Notes under the pieces: generated by a model
Database searches by the model: none
Told to the model about the DNA's origin: nothing
What the model saw: the letters and a program-made list of their open reading frames with translations, nothing else
Program-made: the position numbers and the translations under genes
Assembly (NCBI RefSeq): GCF_003991205.1
Contig: NZ_RXOZ01000033.1
Location: 186,001-250,000 of the forward strand
DNA length: 64,000 nucleotides
From: Georgenia sp. SYP-B2076
GTDB taxonomy: Bacteria > Actinomycetota > Actinomycetes > Actinomycetales > Actinomycetaceae
Direction of reading: 5' to 3'
Shown here: in pieces, positions 11,102-20,087 of the stretch
How the letters are laid out: each line of letters begins with the position of its first letter
How positions within the stretch are numbered: the stretch's first letter is position 1

Positions 11102-11971
11102 GTGCCGTTGTGGCGCCGGCCCGCGCCGGTGGTGCGCCCGCTGACCGCCGACGACCGCGACGCAGCGATCGAGCTGTGCCGGCGTGACCCCGTTGGGGCC
11201 GTGCTCGCGGGCGTGCAGGTCGAGCGTCTCGGCCTGCCCCGCCCGCCCGGCACCGAGCTGCTCGGCGTCGTCGACCACGACGGCGGATCCTCCGCCCTGC
11301 GGGCTGTGTGCTGGGCCGGCGCGAACCTGGTGCCCGTCCAGGTCTTCGGCGAGGTGCTCGACGACCTCGTTGAGCACGTGCGCCGCCGCGGGCGTCGCTG
11401 CTCCTCCATCGTCGGCCCGGCCGAGCAGGTGCTCCCGCTGTGGGAGCGGCTAGCCCCGGTGTGGTCCCACCCCCGCGAGGTCCGCGAGGACCAGCCGTCC
11501 ATGGTGATCGACGACGACCCCGCCGTCGGACCGGACCCGCGCGTCCGGCTCGCGCAGCCCGAGGAGGTCGCCCTCGTGCTGCCCGCCAGCGTGGCGATGT
11601 TTACCGAGGAGGTCGGCTACGACCCGACGATCGTCGGGATGTCCTACGCCGCCCGGGTGGCCGAGCTCGTGGGCACCGAGCGCACGTACGTGCGCATGGA
11701 GGAGGACGACGGCGCACCCCGCGTCGTCTTCAAGGCGGACGTCGGGGCCCTCGCCCTCGGCGTCGCCCAGATCCAGGGCGTGTGGGTCCACCCCGACCTG
11801 CGGGGCCAGGGGCTCGCGAGCGCCGGGATGGCCGCCGTCGTCGCCGACGTGCGCGCCCGCCTCGCCGGCACCGTCTCGCTCTACGTCAACAGCTACAACG
11901 CGGCCGCGCTGGCAACGTACCGGCGCGTGGGCTTCCGCCAGGTCGGCAGCTACGCGACGGTCCTGTTCTAG
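11102..11971 (+). CDS. GNAT acetyltransferase with DUF4081-like N-terminal domain
   Basis: 289 residues. The C-terminal half (about residues 150-289) has a GNAT fold: IQGVWVHPDLRGQGLASAGM is the acetyl-CoA P-loop region (motif A, Q/R-x-x-G-x-G/A), and VSLYVNSYNAAALATYRRVG then FRQVGSY is the usual C-terminal pair. The N-terminal half (PLTADDRDAAIELCRRDPVG onward) resembles the DUF4081 domain seen in the GNAT protein next to ispG in many actinobacteria. The substrate is unknown. It begins at GTG 11102, nine bases after ispG, so it is probably co-transcribed. Confidence 0.85.
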   Translation: MPLWRRPAPVVRPLTADDRDAAIELCRRDPVGAVLAGVQVERLGLPRPPGTELLGVVDHDGGSSALRAVCWAGANLVPVQVFGEVLDDLVEHVRRRGRRCSSIVGPAEQVLPLWERLAPVWSHPREVREDQPSMVIDDDPAVGPDPRVRLAQPEEVALVLPASVAMFTEEVGYDPTIVGMSYAARVAELVGTERTYVRMEEDDGAPRVVFKADVGALALGVAQIQGVWVHPDLRGQGLASAGMAAVVADVRARLAGTVSLYVNSYNAAALATYRRVGFRQVGSYATVLF

Positions 11972-12076
11972 CCGCCCCAGGTCACGTCAGCGGGCCATCT
12001 CGGCTGCCGGCGTCCGCTGTCGGTCGCCCGCCGCGCCAGCCTGGACGGTCCCGGTCAGCTCCGGTCGCCCGCCGCG

Positions 12077-12943
12077 TCAGCGCAGCAGCTTCGACATCCG
12101 CCGGTCGGCCAGGATGCGGCCGCCCGTCTGGCACGTCGGGCAGTACTGCAGCGAGGAGTCCGCAAAGGAGACCTCCCGCACCGTGTCCCCGCACACGGGG
12201 CACGGCTCCCCGGTGCGGCCGTGCACGCGCATGCTGCGCCGCTTGGCGTCCTTGAGCTCTGCCGCGGGTTTGCCCGAGGCCTGCCCGATGGCCGCCCCCA
12301 GCACCTCGAGCATCGCCGTGTGCAGGCGCCGGGCGGACTCCTCGTCGAGCGTGGACGTCAGCGCGAACGGGCTCATCCGCGCGACGTGGAGGATCTCGTC
12401 GGAGTAGGCGTTGCCGATCCCTGCGATGACCGACTGGTCCCGCAGGAGTCCCTTGACCTGCTGCTTGCGCGGTGCCAGGAGCGCACGGAACTCGTCGAGC
12501 CCCAGCCCGAGGGGCTCGGGGCCCAGCGTGGCGACGGCGGGCACGTCGTCCGCCCGGGCGACGACGTGGACCGCGAGCCGTTTGCGGGTGCCCGCCTCGG
12601 TGAGGTCGAACCCGGCGCCGTCGTCGAGGCGGACACGTAGGGCGATGGGCGAGCGACCGGGCCGGAGCGCGGCCTTGGGGACCGTGTCGTACCAGCGCAG
12701 CCACCCGGCCCGCGCGAGGTGGAAGAGCAGGTGCAGCTCGCCGTCGGCGCCTGCGGTGGCGATGTCCAGCCACTTGCCGCGGCGGAGGACGTCGGAGACC
12801 TGCGCGCCCACCAGGGCCGACGGTGCGGGGGAGTAGGTCTTCAGCGCGCTGACGGCACCCACCTCCACGCCCGTGAGCGTCCTGCCCATCGTCCGCCCGC
12901 GCAGGAACGCGGCCAGTCCCTCGACCTCCGGCATCTCGGGCAT
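12077..12943 (-). CDS. Fpg/Nei-family DNA glycosylase
   Basis: 288 residues. The N-terminus M-P-E-M-P-E-V-E-G supplies the catalytic Pro2 and Glu3 of this family, which excise oxidised bases and nick the strand by beta/delta elimination. A helix-two-turn-helix region includes LLRDQSVIAGIGNAYSDEI (about residues 165-185). The C-terminus has a zinc finger, CPVC then CPTC (about residues 245-270), followed by Q-T-G-G-R. The set of residues resembles the actinobacterial Fpg-like group rather than classic MutM, so the substrate is uncertain. It is convergent with the GNAT gene. A second family member is at 45731-46528. Confidence 0.9.
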   Translation of the reverse strand: MPEMPEVEGLAAFLRGRTMGRTLTGVEVGAVSALKTYSPAPSALVGAQVSDVLRRGKWLDIATAGADGELHLLFHLARAGWLRWYDTVPKAALRPGRSPIALRVRLDDGAGFDLTEAGTRKRLAVHVVARADDVPAVATLGPEPLGLGLDEFRALLAPRKQQVKGLLRDQSVIAGIGNAYSDEILHVARMSPFALTSTLDEESARRLHTAMLEVLGAAIGQASGKPAAELKDAKRRSMRVHGRTGEPCPVCGDTVREVSFADSSLQYCPTCQTGGRILADRRMSKLLR

Positions 12944-13344
12944 GGGGTCATCCTGGCGCAAGACGGCAGGAAGTGGGGCCCGCTCCAGGTCAGGAAGCCG
13001 TCCAGGCGCGGAACCGTCGTCCAGGCGCGGAACCGTCGTTGTGCACAGAACCGCCCTCGAGCACAGAAACGCCGTCGAGCACGGAAACGCCGTCGAGAGG
13101 GAGCGGCTGGAGGTTCTGGGCCCCAACTTGCCACAGGTGTCCCGCCCCCCTCCGCCCCACTGCCTCCACCCTCGGCCCGGCACCGGCCTCCGCCACCGGC
13201 CTCCGCCCGCGTCGAGTGGCACGAAATGGTCCGGTCCATCGGGGACGCGGACACCGGCGAGGGACGGCGGCGACCCCGATCCCGGTGACGGGGGTGGGCG
13301 GCCTCCCCAGGCCGCGCCCGCGCGCCGGGCGAGATAATCGGGTC
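12944..13344. other. Intergenic region between Fpg/Nei gene and ABC exporter
   Basis: 401 bases between divergent genes. It holds the degenerate tandem repeat at 12998-13095 and then a C-rich stretch (about 13140-13210) with repeated CACCGGCCTCCGCC. The leaderless-type promoter of the ABC gene is at its right end. Long open frames cross it on both strands but have only low-complexity Arg/Ala content and no family resemblance. Confidence 0.6.
12998..13095. repeat. Degenerate tandem repeat, period 18-19 nt, about five copies
   Basis: Successive units read approximately CCGTCGTCCAGGCGCGGAA, CCGTCGTTGTGCACAGAA, CCGCCCTCGAGCACAGAAA and CGCCGTCGAGCACGGAAA. The earliest unit starts at 12998 and the last is truncated at about 13095. 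The shared core is CCGTCG-n(4-6)-GC-n-C-n-GAA. It lies upstream of both divergent genes. Confidence 0.7.
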
Positions 13345-13347
13345 GTG
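13333..13347 (+). promoter_or_regulatory. Leaderless-type promoter of the ABC exporter
   Basis: GATAAT at 13333-13338, six bases (CGGGTC), then the GTG start at 13345. No SD is present. Confidence 0.6.
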
Positions 13348-14325
13348 AGCTCCGACACGTCCCGGATGTCCGACACGAAGACGCACACCGCGGCCCTGTC
13401 CGTGCACGGTCTGGGCAAGCGTTTCAGGGACCGGGTGGCGTTCGAGGACGTGTCGTTCGAGATCGGGTGGGGCGAGGTGTTCGGCTTCCTCGGGCCGAAC
13501 GGTGCGGGGAAGACGACGACGGTGCGCACCCTTGGCACGCTCGTGGCGCCGACCTCCGGCTCCGCGACGGTCGCGGGCGTCCCGCTCACGCCGGAGAACG
13601 GCGTGGAGATCCGGCGACGGATCGCGGTCCTGCCCGAGTCGCCGGGGCTGTACCTGCGGCTGAGTGTGGTCGAGAACCTCGAGTGCTTCGCCGACCTGTA
13701 CGAGACGCCCGCCGCGTCCGCGCGCATCGACGCCGCGTTGCGCGCGGTGGGTCTCGGCGACCGGGCGCACGACGTGTGCGGGGCGCTGTCGAAGGGGCTG
13801 CGCCAGCGCGTCGCCCTGGCCCGGGCGCTGCTGAGCGATCCGCAGGTGCTGTTCCTCGACGAGCCGACCGCCGGCCTGGACCCGGCGGCCACCCATGACG
13901 TCCACGAGCTGATCGAACAACTTCGGCAGCTCGGCGTGACGATCTTCTTGACGACGCATCGCCTCGAGGAGGCGGAGCGGCTGTGCGACCGAGTGGCGAT
14001 CCTGAACACCACGCTGCGCACGATCGGTCGGCCCGACGAGCTGCGCGACCGGCTGTTCGCGAAGGCACTGACGGTTCGGACGCGTGCCCCGCTCGCCGAC
14101 CCGCACCGGGTGTTCGCCGACCTGCCCGCCGTCGACGGTTGGCACCAGGACGGAACCGGTACCTACGTCCTGGCCGTGTCCGACCTGACGGTCGCCGCCC
14201 CCGGTGTCACCCGGGCCCTCGTGGCGGCCGGCGCCGACGTGCTCGCGATCCGCGAGTCGCGCCACAGTCTCGAGGACGTCTACCTCGAGCTCATCGGCTC
14301 CGACAGCGCCCTGAAGCCGAGATGA
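13345..14325 (+). CDS. ABC exporter ATP-binding protein
   Basis: 326 residues. Walker A is GPNGAGKTTTVRTLG (about residue 50), the signature is LSKGLRQRVALARAL (about 150), Walker B is VLFLDEPTAGLDP (about 170), and the switch His is in TIFLTTHRLEEAERL. The C-terminal 80 residues form the extra domain of CcmA/DrrA/NatA-type exporters. Such proteins pair with one membrane subunit to pump lipids, ions or drugs outward. The membrane partner follows with an ATGA overlap. The substrate cannot be told from sequence. Confidence 0.93.
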   Translation: MSSDTSRMSDTKTHTAALSVHGLGKRFRDRVAFEDVSFEIGWGEVFGFLGPNGAGKTTTVRTLGTLVAPTSGSATVAGVPLTPENGVEIRRRIAVLPESPGLYLRLSVVENLECFADLYETPAASARIDAALRAVGLGDRAHDVCGALSKGLRQRVALARALLSDPQVLFLDEPTAGLDPAATHDVHELIEQLRQLGVTIFLTTHRLEEAERLCDRVAILNTTLRTIGRPDELRDRLFAKALTVRTRAPLADPHRVFADLPAVDGWHQDGTGTYVLAVSDLTVAAPGVTRALVAAGADVLAIRESRHSLEDVYLELIGSDSALKPR

Positions 14326-15044
14326 GCGTGAGCAGGCGGCGGGTCCGGGCCATCGTGCTGAAGGAGCTCCGGGAGTACCGGCGCAACCGGTCGCTCGTCG
14401 GCGGAATGACGATCGTCCCGCTGATCTTTCTCGTCCAGCCGCTGGTTGCCGTCTTCGCCGAGCCCGCGTCCGCGTCGGCCCAGCTGGGCCGTCAGCACGA
14501 GCTGCTGTACCTGCTGGGGATCCCGGCGCTGGTGCCCTCGCTGATCGCGAGCTACTCCGTGGTCGCTGAACGCCAGCAGGGCACCCTTGAGCCGGTGCTC
14601 ACGACGCCGATCCGCCGCGAGGAGCTGCTGCTGGGCAAGGCGCTGGCCATCCTCCTGCCCTCGATCGTGGTCTCCTACGGCGTCTACGGCCTCTTCCTGG
14701 CGTGCGTCAGGGCCTTCGCCCGGCCGGCCGTGGCCTCGGGACTCCTCCGCGGGCCGGACGTCCTCGCCCAGCTGATCTTCACGCCACTCCTCGCCACGTT
14801 GTCGATCTGGATCGGTATCGCGATCTCGAGCCGGTCGAGTGACATCCGCGTCGCGCAGCAGGTCAGCATGCTCGCGAGCCTCCCGTCGATCGCGGTGACC
14901 ACGCTGATCGCCATCGGCGTCATCCACGCGACGCTGGGCCTGGCGCTCGTGCTCGGCGCCGCCCTGCTGCTCGCCGCCGGCCTGGGCTGGCGGCTGACGT
15001 CTGCGGCATTCGATCGCGAGCGGCTGATCACCCGCACCAGATGA
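14322..15044 (+). CDS. ABC-2-type exporter permease
   Basis: 240 residues. It begins [20 protein letters not shown], the amphipathic entry helix of ABC-2 permeases, followed by about six membrane segments (for example [20 protein letters not shown] at about 22-41, [31 protein letters not shown]). The soluble motif [20 protein letters not shown], near residue 85, is the typical ABC-2 coupling segment contacting the ATPase. The ATG overlaps the ATPase stop codon, so the two are translated together as one exporter. Confidence 0.9.
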   Translation: MSVSRRRVRAIVLKELREYRRNRSLVGGMTIVPLIFLVQPLVAVFAEPASASAQLGRQHELLYLLGIPALVPSLIASYSVVAERQQGTLEPVLTTPIRREELLLGKALAILLPSIVVSYGVYGLFLACVRAFARPAVASGLLRGPDVLAQLIFTPLLATLSIWIGIAISSRSSDIRVAQQVSMLASLPSIAVTTLIAIGVIHATLGLALVLGAALLLAAGLGWRLTSAAFDRERLITRTR

Positions 15045-15231
15045 CGGCCCACCCGCGCGGGTCGTGGTGGTCATCGCGCGACACGGACCCGGTCCTCCCA
15101 CGACGCTGGCCCGGTCCTTGGCGCCCGGGCCCGACCCAGTGCGTGCGCCCCCGACCCCGGCGCGTGCGCCCCCGGCGCGGTGTGAGCGTCGTCGCGGGTG
15201 GCCGCCACCGGGGGGAGCGCCGCGCGGCCAC

Positions 15232-15247
15232 TAGGCTGGCCCGCGTG
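15232..15247 (+). promoter_or_regulatory. Leaderless-type promoter of proS
   Basis: TAGGCT at 15232-15237, seven bases (GGCCCGC), then the GTG start at 15245. No SD is visible. Confidence 0.55.
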
Positions 15248-17041
15248 CTGATGAAGATGTCGTCCCTTTTTGTTCGGACCCTGCGTGAGGACCCGGTCGA
15301 CGCCGAGGTCGCGAGCCACCGGCTGCTGGTACGGGCCGGGTACATCCGGCGCGCCGCCCCGGGGATCTACACGTGGCTCCCGCTCGGGCTCAAGGTGCTC
15401 GCCAAGGTGGAGCAGATCGTCCGCGAGGAGATGGACGCCATCGGCGGCCAGGAGGTCCACTTCCCCGCGCTGCTGCCCAAGGAGCCCTACGAGGCCACGG
15501 GCCGCTGGGACGAGTACGGGCCCAACCTCTTCCGCCTGCAGGACCGCAAGGGCGCCGACTACCTCCTGGCCCCCACCCACGAGGAGATGTTCACGCTCCT
15601 GGTCAAGGACCTGTTCTCCTCGTACAAGGACCTCCCGCTGGCGCTGTACCAGATCCAGACCAAGTACCGCGACGAGGCCCGCCCGCGCGCCGGCCTCATC
15701 CGCGGCCGCGAGTTCATCATGAAGGACGCCTACTCCTTCGACGTCGACGACGCCGGCCTGGAGCGGTCCTACGAGCTGCAGCGCGGCGCGTACCAGCGCA
15801 TCTTCGACCGTCTCGGCCTCGAGCACGTCATCGTCCGTGCCATGAGCGGCGCGATGGGCGGCTCGCGCAGCGAGGAGTTCCTGCACCCGACGGCGATCGG
15901 CGAGGACACCTTCGTGCGCTCGCCGGGCGGGTACGCCGCCAACGTCGAGGCGGTCACGACGCCGGCTCCCGCGCCCGTCGACTTCACTGACCTGCCCCCG
16001 GCCGTGGTGCTCGACACCCCGGACTCGACGACCATCGACACGCTCGTGGAGGCCGCCAACCGGCTCCACCCCCGCAGCGACCGGCCCTGGACCGCTGCGG
16101 ACACCCTCAAGAACGTGGTCCTCGCCCTCGTCCACCCGGACGGCACCCGCGAGGTCGTCGTCGTCGGGCTGCCCGGTGACCGCGAGATAGACCTCAAGCG
16201 CCTCCAGGCCGGCGTCGAGCCCGCCGAGGTCGAGCAGGCGGGGGAGGAGGACCTGAAGGCGCACCCCGAGCTCGTCAAGGGCTACATCGGTCCCGCCGTG
16301 CTCGGTCCCAACGGTGCGCCCCGCGACGAGAACGGCGACGGCGGCGCCCTGCGGTACCTGCTCGACCCGCGCGTGTCGCCCGGCACGAGCTGGGTCACCG
16401 GCGCGGACGCGGACGGCAAGCACGTCTTCGGTCTCGTCGCCGGCCGCGACTTCACCGCGGACGGGACGATCGAGGCCGCCGAGGTGCGTGCGGGAGACCC
16501 CGCGCCGGACGGCTCCGGCCCCCTCGAGCTGGCCCGCGGCATCGAGATCGGTCACATCTTCGCCCTCGGCCGCAAGTACGCGGCGGCGCTAGACCTGAAG
16601 GTCTTGGACCAGAACGGCAAGGCCGTCGTCGTCACGATGGGCTCCTACGGCATCGGCGTGACGCGTGCGCTCGCCGCCCTCGCGGAGGCCAACCACGACG
16701 AGCACGGCCTGGTCTGGCCGATGCAGGTGGCCCCGGCGCACGTCCACGTCCTCGCCACCGGCAAGGGCGAGGAGATCTTCGCCGCCGCCGAGCGCCTCGC
16801 CCAGGGGCTCGAGGCCGCCGGGATGGAGGTCCTCTACGACGACCGTCCCAAGGTCTCCGCCGGTGTGAAGTTCGCGGACGCCGAGCTCCTGGGCGTCCCC
16901 CTGAGCGTGGTGGTGGGCAAGGGCCTGGCCGACGGCGTCGTCGAGGTGCGTCAGCGCCGTAGCGGCGAGCGGGAGGAGATCGCCCCCGATCTGGCGGTCG
17001 CGCGCCTGCGTGAGCTGGTGGACGAGGCGCTCGCCGGGTAG
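15245..17041 (+). CDS. proS: Prolyl-tRNA synthetase (bacterial type with editing insertion)
   Basis: 598 residues. It charges tRNA-Pro. It begins [20 protein letters not shown]. Class II motifs are visible: motif 1 around [20 protein letters not shown], motif 2 in [20 protein letters not shown] (about residues 140-160), and motif 3 near [16 protein letters not shown] (about 460). The region about 225-395 is the INS editing domain that clears mischarged Ala, as in E. coli-type enzymes. The C-terminal anticodon-binding domain includes [20 protein letters not shown]. The nearest other in-frame starts (ATG 15251, ATG 15257) are slightly inside and equally compatible with the protein family. Confidence 0.97.
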   Translation: MLMKMSSLFVRTLREDPVDAEVASHRLLVRAGYIRRAAPGIYTWLPLGLKVLAKVEQIVREEMDAIGGQEVHFPALLPKEPYEATGRWDEYGPNLFRLQDRKGADYLLAPTHEEMFTLLVKDLFSSYKDLPLALYQIQTKYRDEARPRAGLIRGREFIMKDAYSFDVDDAGLERSYELQRGAYQRIFDRLGLEHVIVRAMSGAMGGSRSEEFLHPTAIGEDTFVRSPGGYAANVEAVTTPAPAPVDFTDLPPAVVLDTPDSTTIDTLVEAANRLHPRSDRPWTAADTLKNVVLALVHPDGTREVVVVGLPGDREIDLKRLQAGVEPAEVEQAGEEDLKAHPELVKGYIGPAVLGPNGAPRDENGDGGALRYLLDPRVSPGTSWVTGADADGKHVFGLVAGRDFTADGTIEAAEVRAGDPAPDGSGPLELARGIEIGHIFALGRKYAAALDLKVLDQNGKAVVVTMGSYGIGVTRALAALAEANHDEHGLVWPMQVAPAHVHVLATGKGEEIFAAAERLAQGLEAAGMEVLYDDRPKVSAGVKFADAELLGVPLSVVVGKGLADGVVEVRQRRSGEREEIAPDLAVARLRELVDEALAG

Positions 17042-17104
17042 GCGGCCGCCCGCTCGTCGGCGGGTGTTCGCCCGGGCGGATGCCGGGCGGACGGCGGGAT
17101 GTCA

Positions 17105-17136
17105 GCCCGGGCAGAGGCCGGGCCGCCTGCCCGGGC
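17105..17136 (+). terminator. Hairpin after proS
   Basis: GCCCGGGCA at 17105-17113 pairs with TGCCCGGGC at 17128-17136 around a 14-nt loop, about 65 bases after the proS stop. The surrounding 17042-17150 is rich in repeated GGGCGGA-like words that could form alternative stems. Confidence 0.45.
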
Positions 17137-17169
17137 GGACGCCCGGGTGCTGAGGAACACTTGGTACGC

Positions 17170-18429
17170 ATGACCCAAGATCGGTCCGCCATGGTGACGT
17201 GGGGACGGCGCGCCTGGGGCGTGATCGGCGTCGGCATCGTCGTCGTGGTCGTCGTCATCGCCGCGAGCAAGGTCAGCCTGGTCCTCACGCCGATCGTGCT
17301 GGCGCTGTTCCCCGCGGCGCTCGTCAACCCCTTCTCGTCCCGGCTCCGGCGCAGCAGGCTGCCGAACGCCCTCGGGGCGCTGGTCATCCTGCTGTCCCTG
17401 CTGCTCGTCTTCGCGATCCCCGCGTACCTGATCGCGCCGGCCTTCGCCGCGCAGGTTCCCGAGCTCGCCCGGTCCGTGACAGGCGGCCTGGACCAGCTGG
17501 ACTCCGCCGTCGACTGGTCGAGGCTGCCCGGCAACATCACCGGCCTCAGCGACCTCGCCTCCCAGGCGGCGGCCGCCCTGCGCGGTGGCGGCGCGCTCAC
17601 CGAGGGCCTCGGCGTCGTGCAGCAGGTCGGCGACTTCGCCACCGGCCTGGTGCTGATGATCGTGATCCTGTTCTTCTACCTCAAGGACGGGCGGCGGATC
17701 TGGCAGGCGATCCTCGACCTCGTGCCGGGCAGGTACGCCGGCGACATCGACACCGTCGCGCGGGAGTCCTTCTGGACAATCGGGGCGTTCCTGCGCGGGC
17801 AGCTGCTCGTCGCGCTCGTCGACGCGGTCTTCATCGGCCTGGGCCTTTGGGCGCTCGGCGTCCCGCTGGTGCTGCCCCTGGCGGTGCTGGTCTTCTTCGG
17901 TGGGCTGTTCCCCATCGTCGGCGCGTTCCTCTCCGGGACCGTCGCCGTCGTCGTCGCACTGGCGGACCAGGGGCCGGTCACGGCGCTGCTCGTCCTCGGC
18001 GTGGTCCTGCTCGTCCAGCAGCTCGAGGGACACGTCCTGGCGCCGATCATCCAGGGCCGGATCATCGCGCTCCACCCCTTGATGATCATCCTGTCGGTCA
18101 CGACGGGCGGTGTGCTCATGGGAATCCTGGGCGCCTTCCTCGGGGTGCCCGTCGCCGCCGTCCTCGCGCGGATCGTCGACCACCTCCGGGGCCGCGCGCC
18201 CGCGGCAGGCCCCGCGGCACACGCGGGGGCGCCCCAGGGCGTCGAGGACGCCGTGACCGCCGAGCTCGCGGACCGCTCCGGACAGGCCGGGACCGGCGGG
18301 CGCGATCCGGGGCCGGGAGAGGGGTCGCGTGCGGGCGACGGGCCGCGCCAGGGGGGCATGGCCGGCGTGCGGGGCCCGGATGGCCGCCGCGACGGCCCGA
18401 CGTCCGGCGGGGGCTCGGCGCCCGAGTAG
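17170..18429 (+). CDS. AI-2E-type (PerM) membrane transporter
   Basis: 419 residues from the ATG at 17170. The pattern is that of the AI-2E/PerM family: paired N-terminal hydrophobic helices (VIGVGIVVVVVVIAASKVSL at about 16-35), a soluble region, then a C-terminal bundle of membrane segments. These carry the family hallmarks FYLKDGRRIWQAILDLVPG (about 175-195), F-F-G-G-L-F-P-I-V-G-A-F-L-S-G, and QLEGHVLAPIIQGRIIALHP (about 285-305). Members export small molecules or act as Na+/H+ antiporters; the substrate here is unknown. The last 65 residues are polar Gly/Arg/Asp-rich. It converges on the DUF4439-like gene. Confidence 0.88.
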   Translation: MTQDRSAMVTWGRRAWGVIGVGIVVVVVVIAASKVSLVLTPIVLALFPAALVNPFSSRLRRSRLPNALGALVILLSLLLVFAIPAYLIAPAFAAQVPELARSVTGGLDQLDSAVDWSRLPGNITGLSDLASQAAAALRGGGALTEGLGVVQQVGDFATGLVLMIVILFFYLKDGRRIWQAILDLVPGRYAGDIDTVARESFWTIGAFLRGQLLVALVDAVFIGLGLWALGVPLVLPLAVLVFFGGLFPIVGAFLSGTVAVVVALADQGPVTALLVLGVVLLVQQLEGHVLAPIIQGRIIALHPLMIILSVTTGGVLMGILGAFLGVPVAAVLARIVDHLRGRAPAAGPAAHAGAPQGVEDAVTAELADRSGQAGTGGRDPGPGEGSRAGDGPRQGGMAGVRGPDGRRDGPTSGGGSAPE

Positions 18430-18464
18430 GCGCCCGGCGCGACGGCGGTGCTCCCGGCCCCGCG

Positions 18465-19490
18465 TCAGCCCAGGCCCGGCAGGGCGGGCAACGTCCCGCC
18501 CCAGGCGTGCACCCGCGCCGCGGCGTCCTCGGCGGCGGCCACGAGCGCCTCCCGGTGCCCGGGGTCGGCGCGGCCCAGCAGATAGGTCCAGTGCGCCAGG
18601 AGTACCTGCTCCGCGGCCACAGCGAGGTTCTGCTCGGCGCTCAGGGATGGACCCGTGGCCACGTCTGCACCCTCCACCCCGCCCGGGCCGGTGAGCGGGC
18701 CGGTGAGGTCGTACGCGCCCATCCGCTCGTCGGGGGCACCCGCCGCGATGGCCGCGTCCACCAGCCCCTGCAGGTACGTCGCGCGCTCGGCGGCGTCCTC
18801 CCGGGCGGCGCCCTTGCTGCGCGCCGCGACCGTCTCGAGGCTGTAGCGCGCGGAGTCGAGCACGCGCACCGTCACCCCGTCGACGCCGACCCCACGCAGG
18901 TCCTCGGCGGTCATCGGCGCGCCCGCCGATGCCGCCGCCGGCTCGCCGAGCGCGGCCGCGAGGTCGGCCGCGGCGTCCGCCCGGGAGATCGACACGGCGG
19001 CCAGGACGGCGGCCAGGGCGTCGTCGTCGGCCTCCAGCGCACCGGCCCGCGCGCTCGCGGCGCCCTCGCGCACGAGCGTCAGGGCGTCCCGCGCGGTGGG
19101 CTCCGCCGTCGGCGCGGCCGTGGACACCTCGGGTGTGGCGACGCCGGCGGGGGCGCCCTCCGGCCACGCCATCCACACGCCGCCGAGGGCCGTGGAGTGC
19201 GACTGGGCGTCCGCCGCCGCGTCCCGGAGGGCCGCCGCGACGGCGGGGTCGGCGTCGGTGATCTCGGACACCGTCCCGGTGATCGTGGCGGCGTCGACGG
19301 CCGCGTCCTGGCGGAGGACCTCGACCGCGTCGGGCGTGGGCACGGCAGGCGGCGGGGTGTCCAGGCGCACGCCGCAACCGGCCAGCAGGGCCGCGGCGGC
19401 AACTGTGGCGGCCGCTCGCGTGCCGCGCCGACTGAGGGCGCGCGGACGGTTCTGGGGGGCCCGGTGGGCGGCGCGAGGAAGGGGGGACAT
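18465..19490 (-). CDS. Secreted lipoprotein, DUF4439/ferritin-like
   Basis: 341 residues from the ATG at 19490. The N-terminus has an Arg-rich start, then AAATVAAAALLAGC: a signal peptide with a lipobox whose Cys (about residue 38) would be lipidated. The rest is Ala-rich and helical. The last 140 residues, including LSAEQNLAVAAEQVLLAHWT and AHAWGGTLP-like ends, resemble the DUF4439 ferritin-like domain found in the lipoprotein divergent from rimP in many actinobacteria. I see no clear di-iron ligand set. Function unknown; an envelope role is inferred from the lipobox. Confidence 0.75.
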   Translation of the reverse strand: MSPLPRAAHRAPQNRPRALSRRGTRAAATVAAAALLAGCGVRLDTPPPAVPTPDAVEVLRQDAAVDAATITGTVSEITDADPAVAAALRDAAADAQSHSTALGGVWMAWPEGAPAGVATPEVSTAAPTAEPTARDALTLVREGAASARAGALEADDDALAAVLAAVSISRADAAADLAAALGEPAAASAGAPMTAEDLRGVGVDGVTVRVLDSARYSLETVAARSKGAAREDAAERATYLQGLVDAAIAAGAPDERMGAYDLTGPLTGPGGVEGADVATGPSLSAEQNLAVAAEQVLLAHWTYLLGRADPGHREALVAAAEDAAARVHAWGGTLPALPGLG

Positions 19491-19503
19491 CGGTGCCGAT
19501 CCT

Positions 19504-19520
19504 CCCACGCGCGGCGTGGG
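19504..19520. promoter_or_regulatory. Palindrome between DUF4439 gene and rimP
   Basis: CCCACGC-GCG-GCGTGGG, a perfect 7-bp dyad with a 3-bp spacer. It lies in the divergent gap, 18 bases before a -10-like TAGTCT (19538-19543) that could serve rimP. It is a candidate operator. Confidence 0.45.
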
Positions 19521-19592
19521 GGCCGTGCCCGGGTGGGTAGTCTGTGGGATTGACCGTGATCGCCCCGGTCCTGCGTGAAGGAGATGTTCTCG

Positions 19593-20078
19593 ATGAGTCC
19601 CGCCCGTCCATCCGACCTGCTCAACCGGCTGCGCGCTGCGCTCGAGCCGGTGGTCGGCGCCTCGGGACTGTTCCTCGAGGACGTGACCGTCGCGGCCGCC
19701 GGACACCGCAAGATCGTCCGCGCCGTGGTGGACCTGCCCGACGGCCCCGGGGGCGTGAGCTCCGACCAGCTTTCCGAGGTCTCCCGCGAGATCTCCGGCG
19801 TGCTCGACGACGTCGACCTCGTGGAGGGCGCCTACACCCTCGAGGTCACCACCCCCGGCACCGACCGCCCGCTCACCGAGCCGCGGCACTACCGCCGCGC
19901 CGTCGGACGGCTCGTCACCGCCGAGACGACGGCGGGGCGCGCGGTCACCGGCCGCCTGCGCGAGGCCGACGCCGCGGGCATCGTCCTCGACGTCGCCGGC
20001 CGGCGCGAGGAGCTCAGCTACGCCAAGCTCTCCCGCTCGCGTGTCGAGCTCGAGCTCAGCCGACCCGACGAGGCCTGA
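19593..20078 (+). CDS. rimP: Ribosome maturation factor RimP
   Basis: 161 residues. RimP helps assemble the 30S head. Its two-domain pattern is visible: the N-terminal half with LEDVTVAAAGHRKIVRAVVD, then VSREISGVLDD and the hallmark EVTTPGTDRPLTEPRHYRRA (about residues 87-107), followed by an SH3-like C-terminus. The ATG at 19593 has AAGGAG at 19578-19583 nine bases upstream; an in-frame GTG at 19575 would put the SD inside the gene. It opens the rimP-nusA-rnpM-infB operon, with nusA 9 bases downstream. Confidence 0.96.
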   Translation: MSPARPSDLLNRLRAALEPVVGASGLFLEDVTVAAAGHRKIVRAVVDLPDGPGGVSSDQLSEVSREISGVLDDVDLVEGAYTLEVTTPGTDRPLTEPRHYRRAVGRLVTAETTAGRAVTGRLREADAAGIVLDVAGRREELSYAKLSRSRVELELSRPDEA

Positions 20079-20087
20079 GGAGGACCT

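Noticed and set aside
12841-14265. Minus-strand frames across the repeat region and the ABC gene
   Set aside because: They are low-complexity translations of the tandem repeats and of antisense ABC sequence, with no SD or motif.
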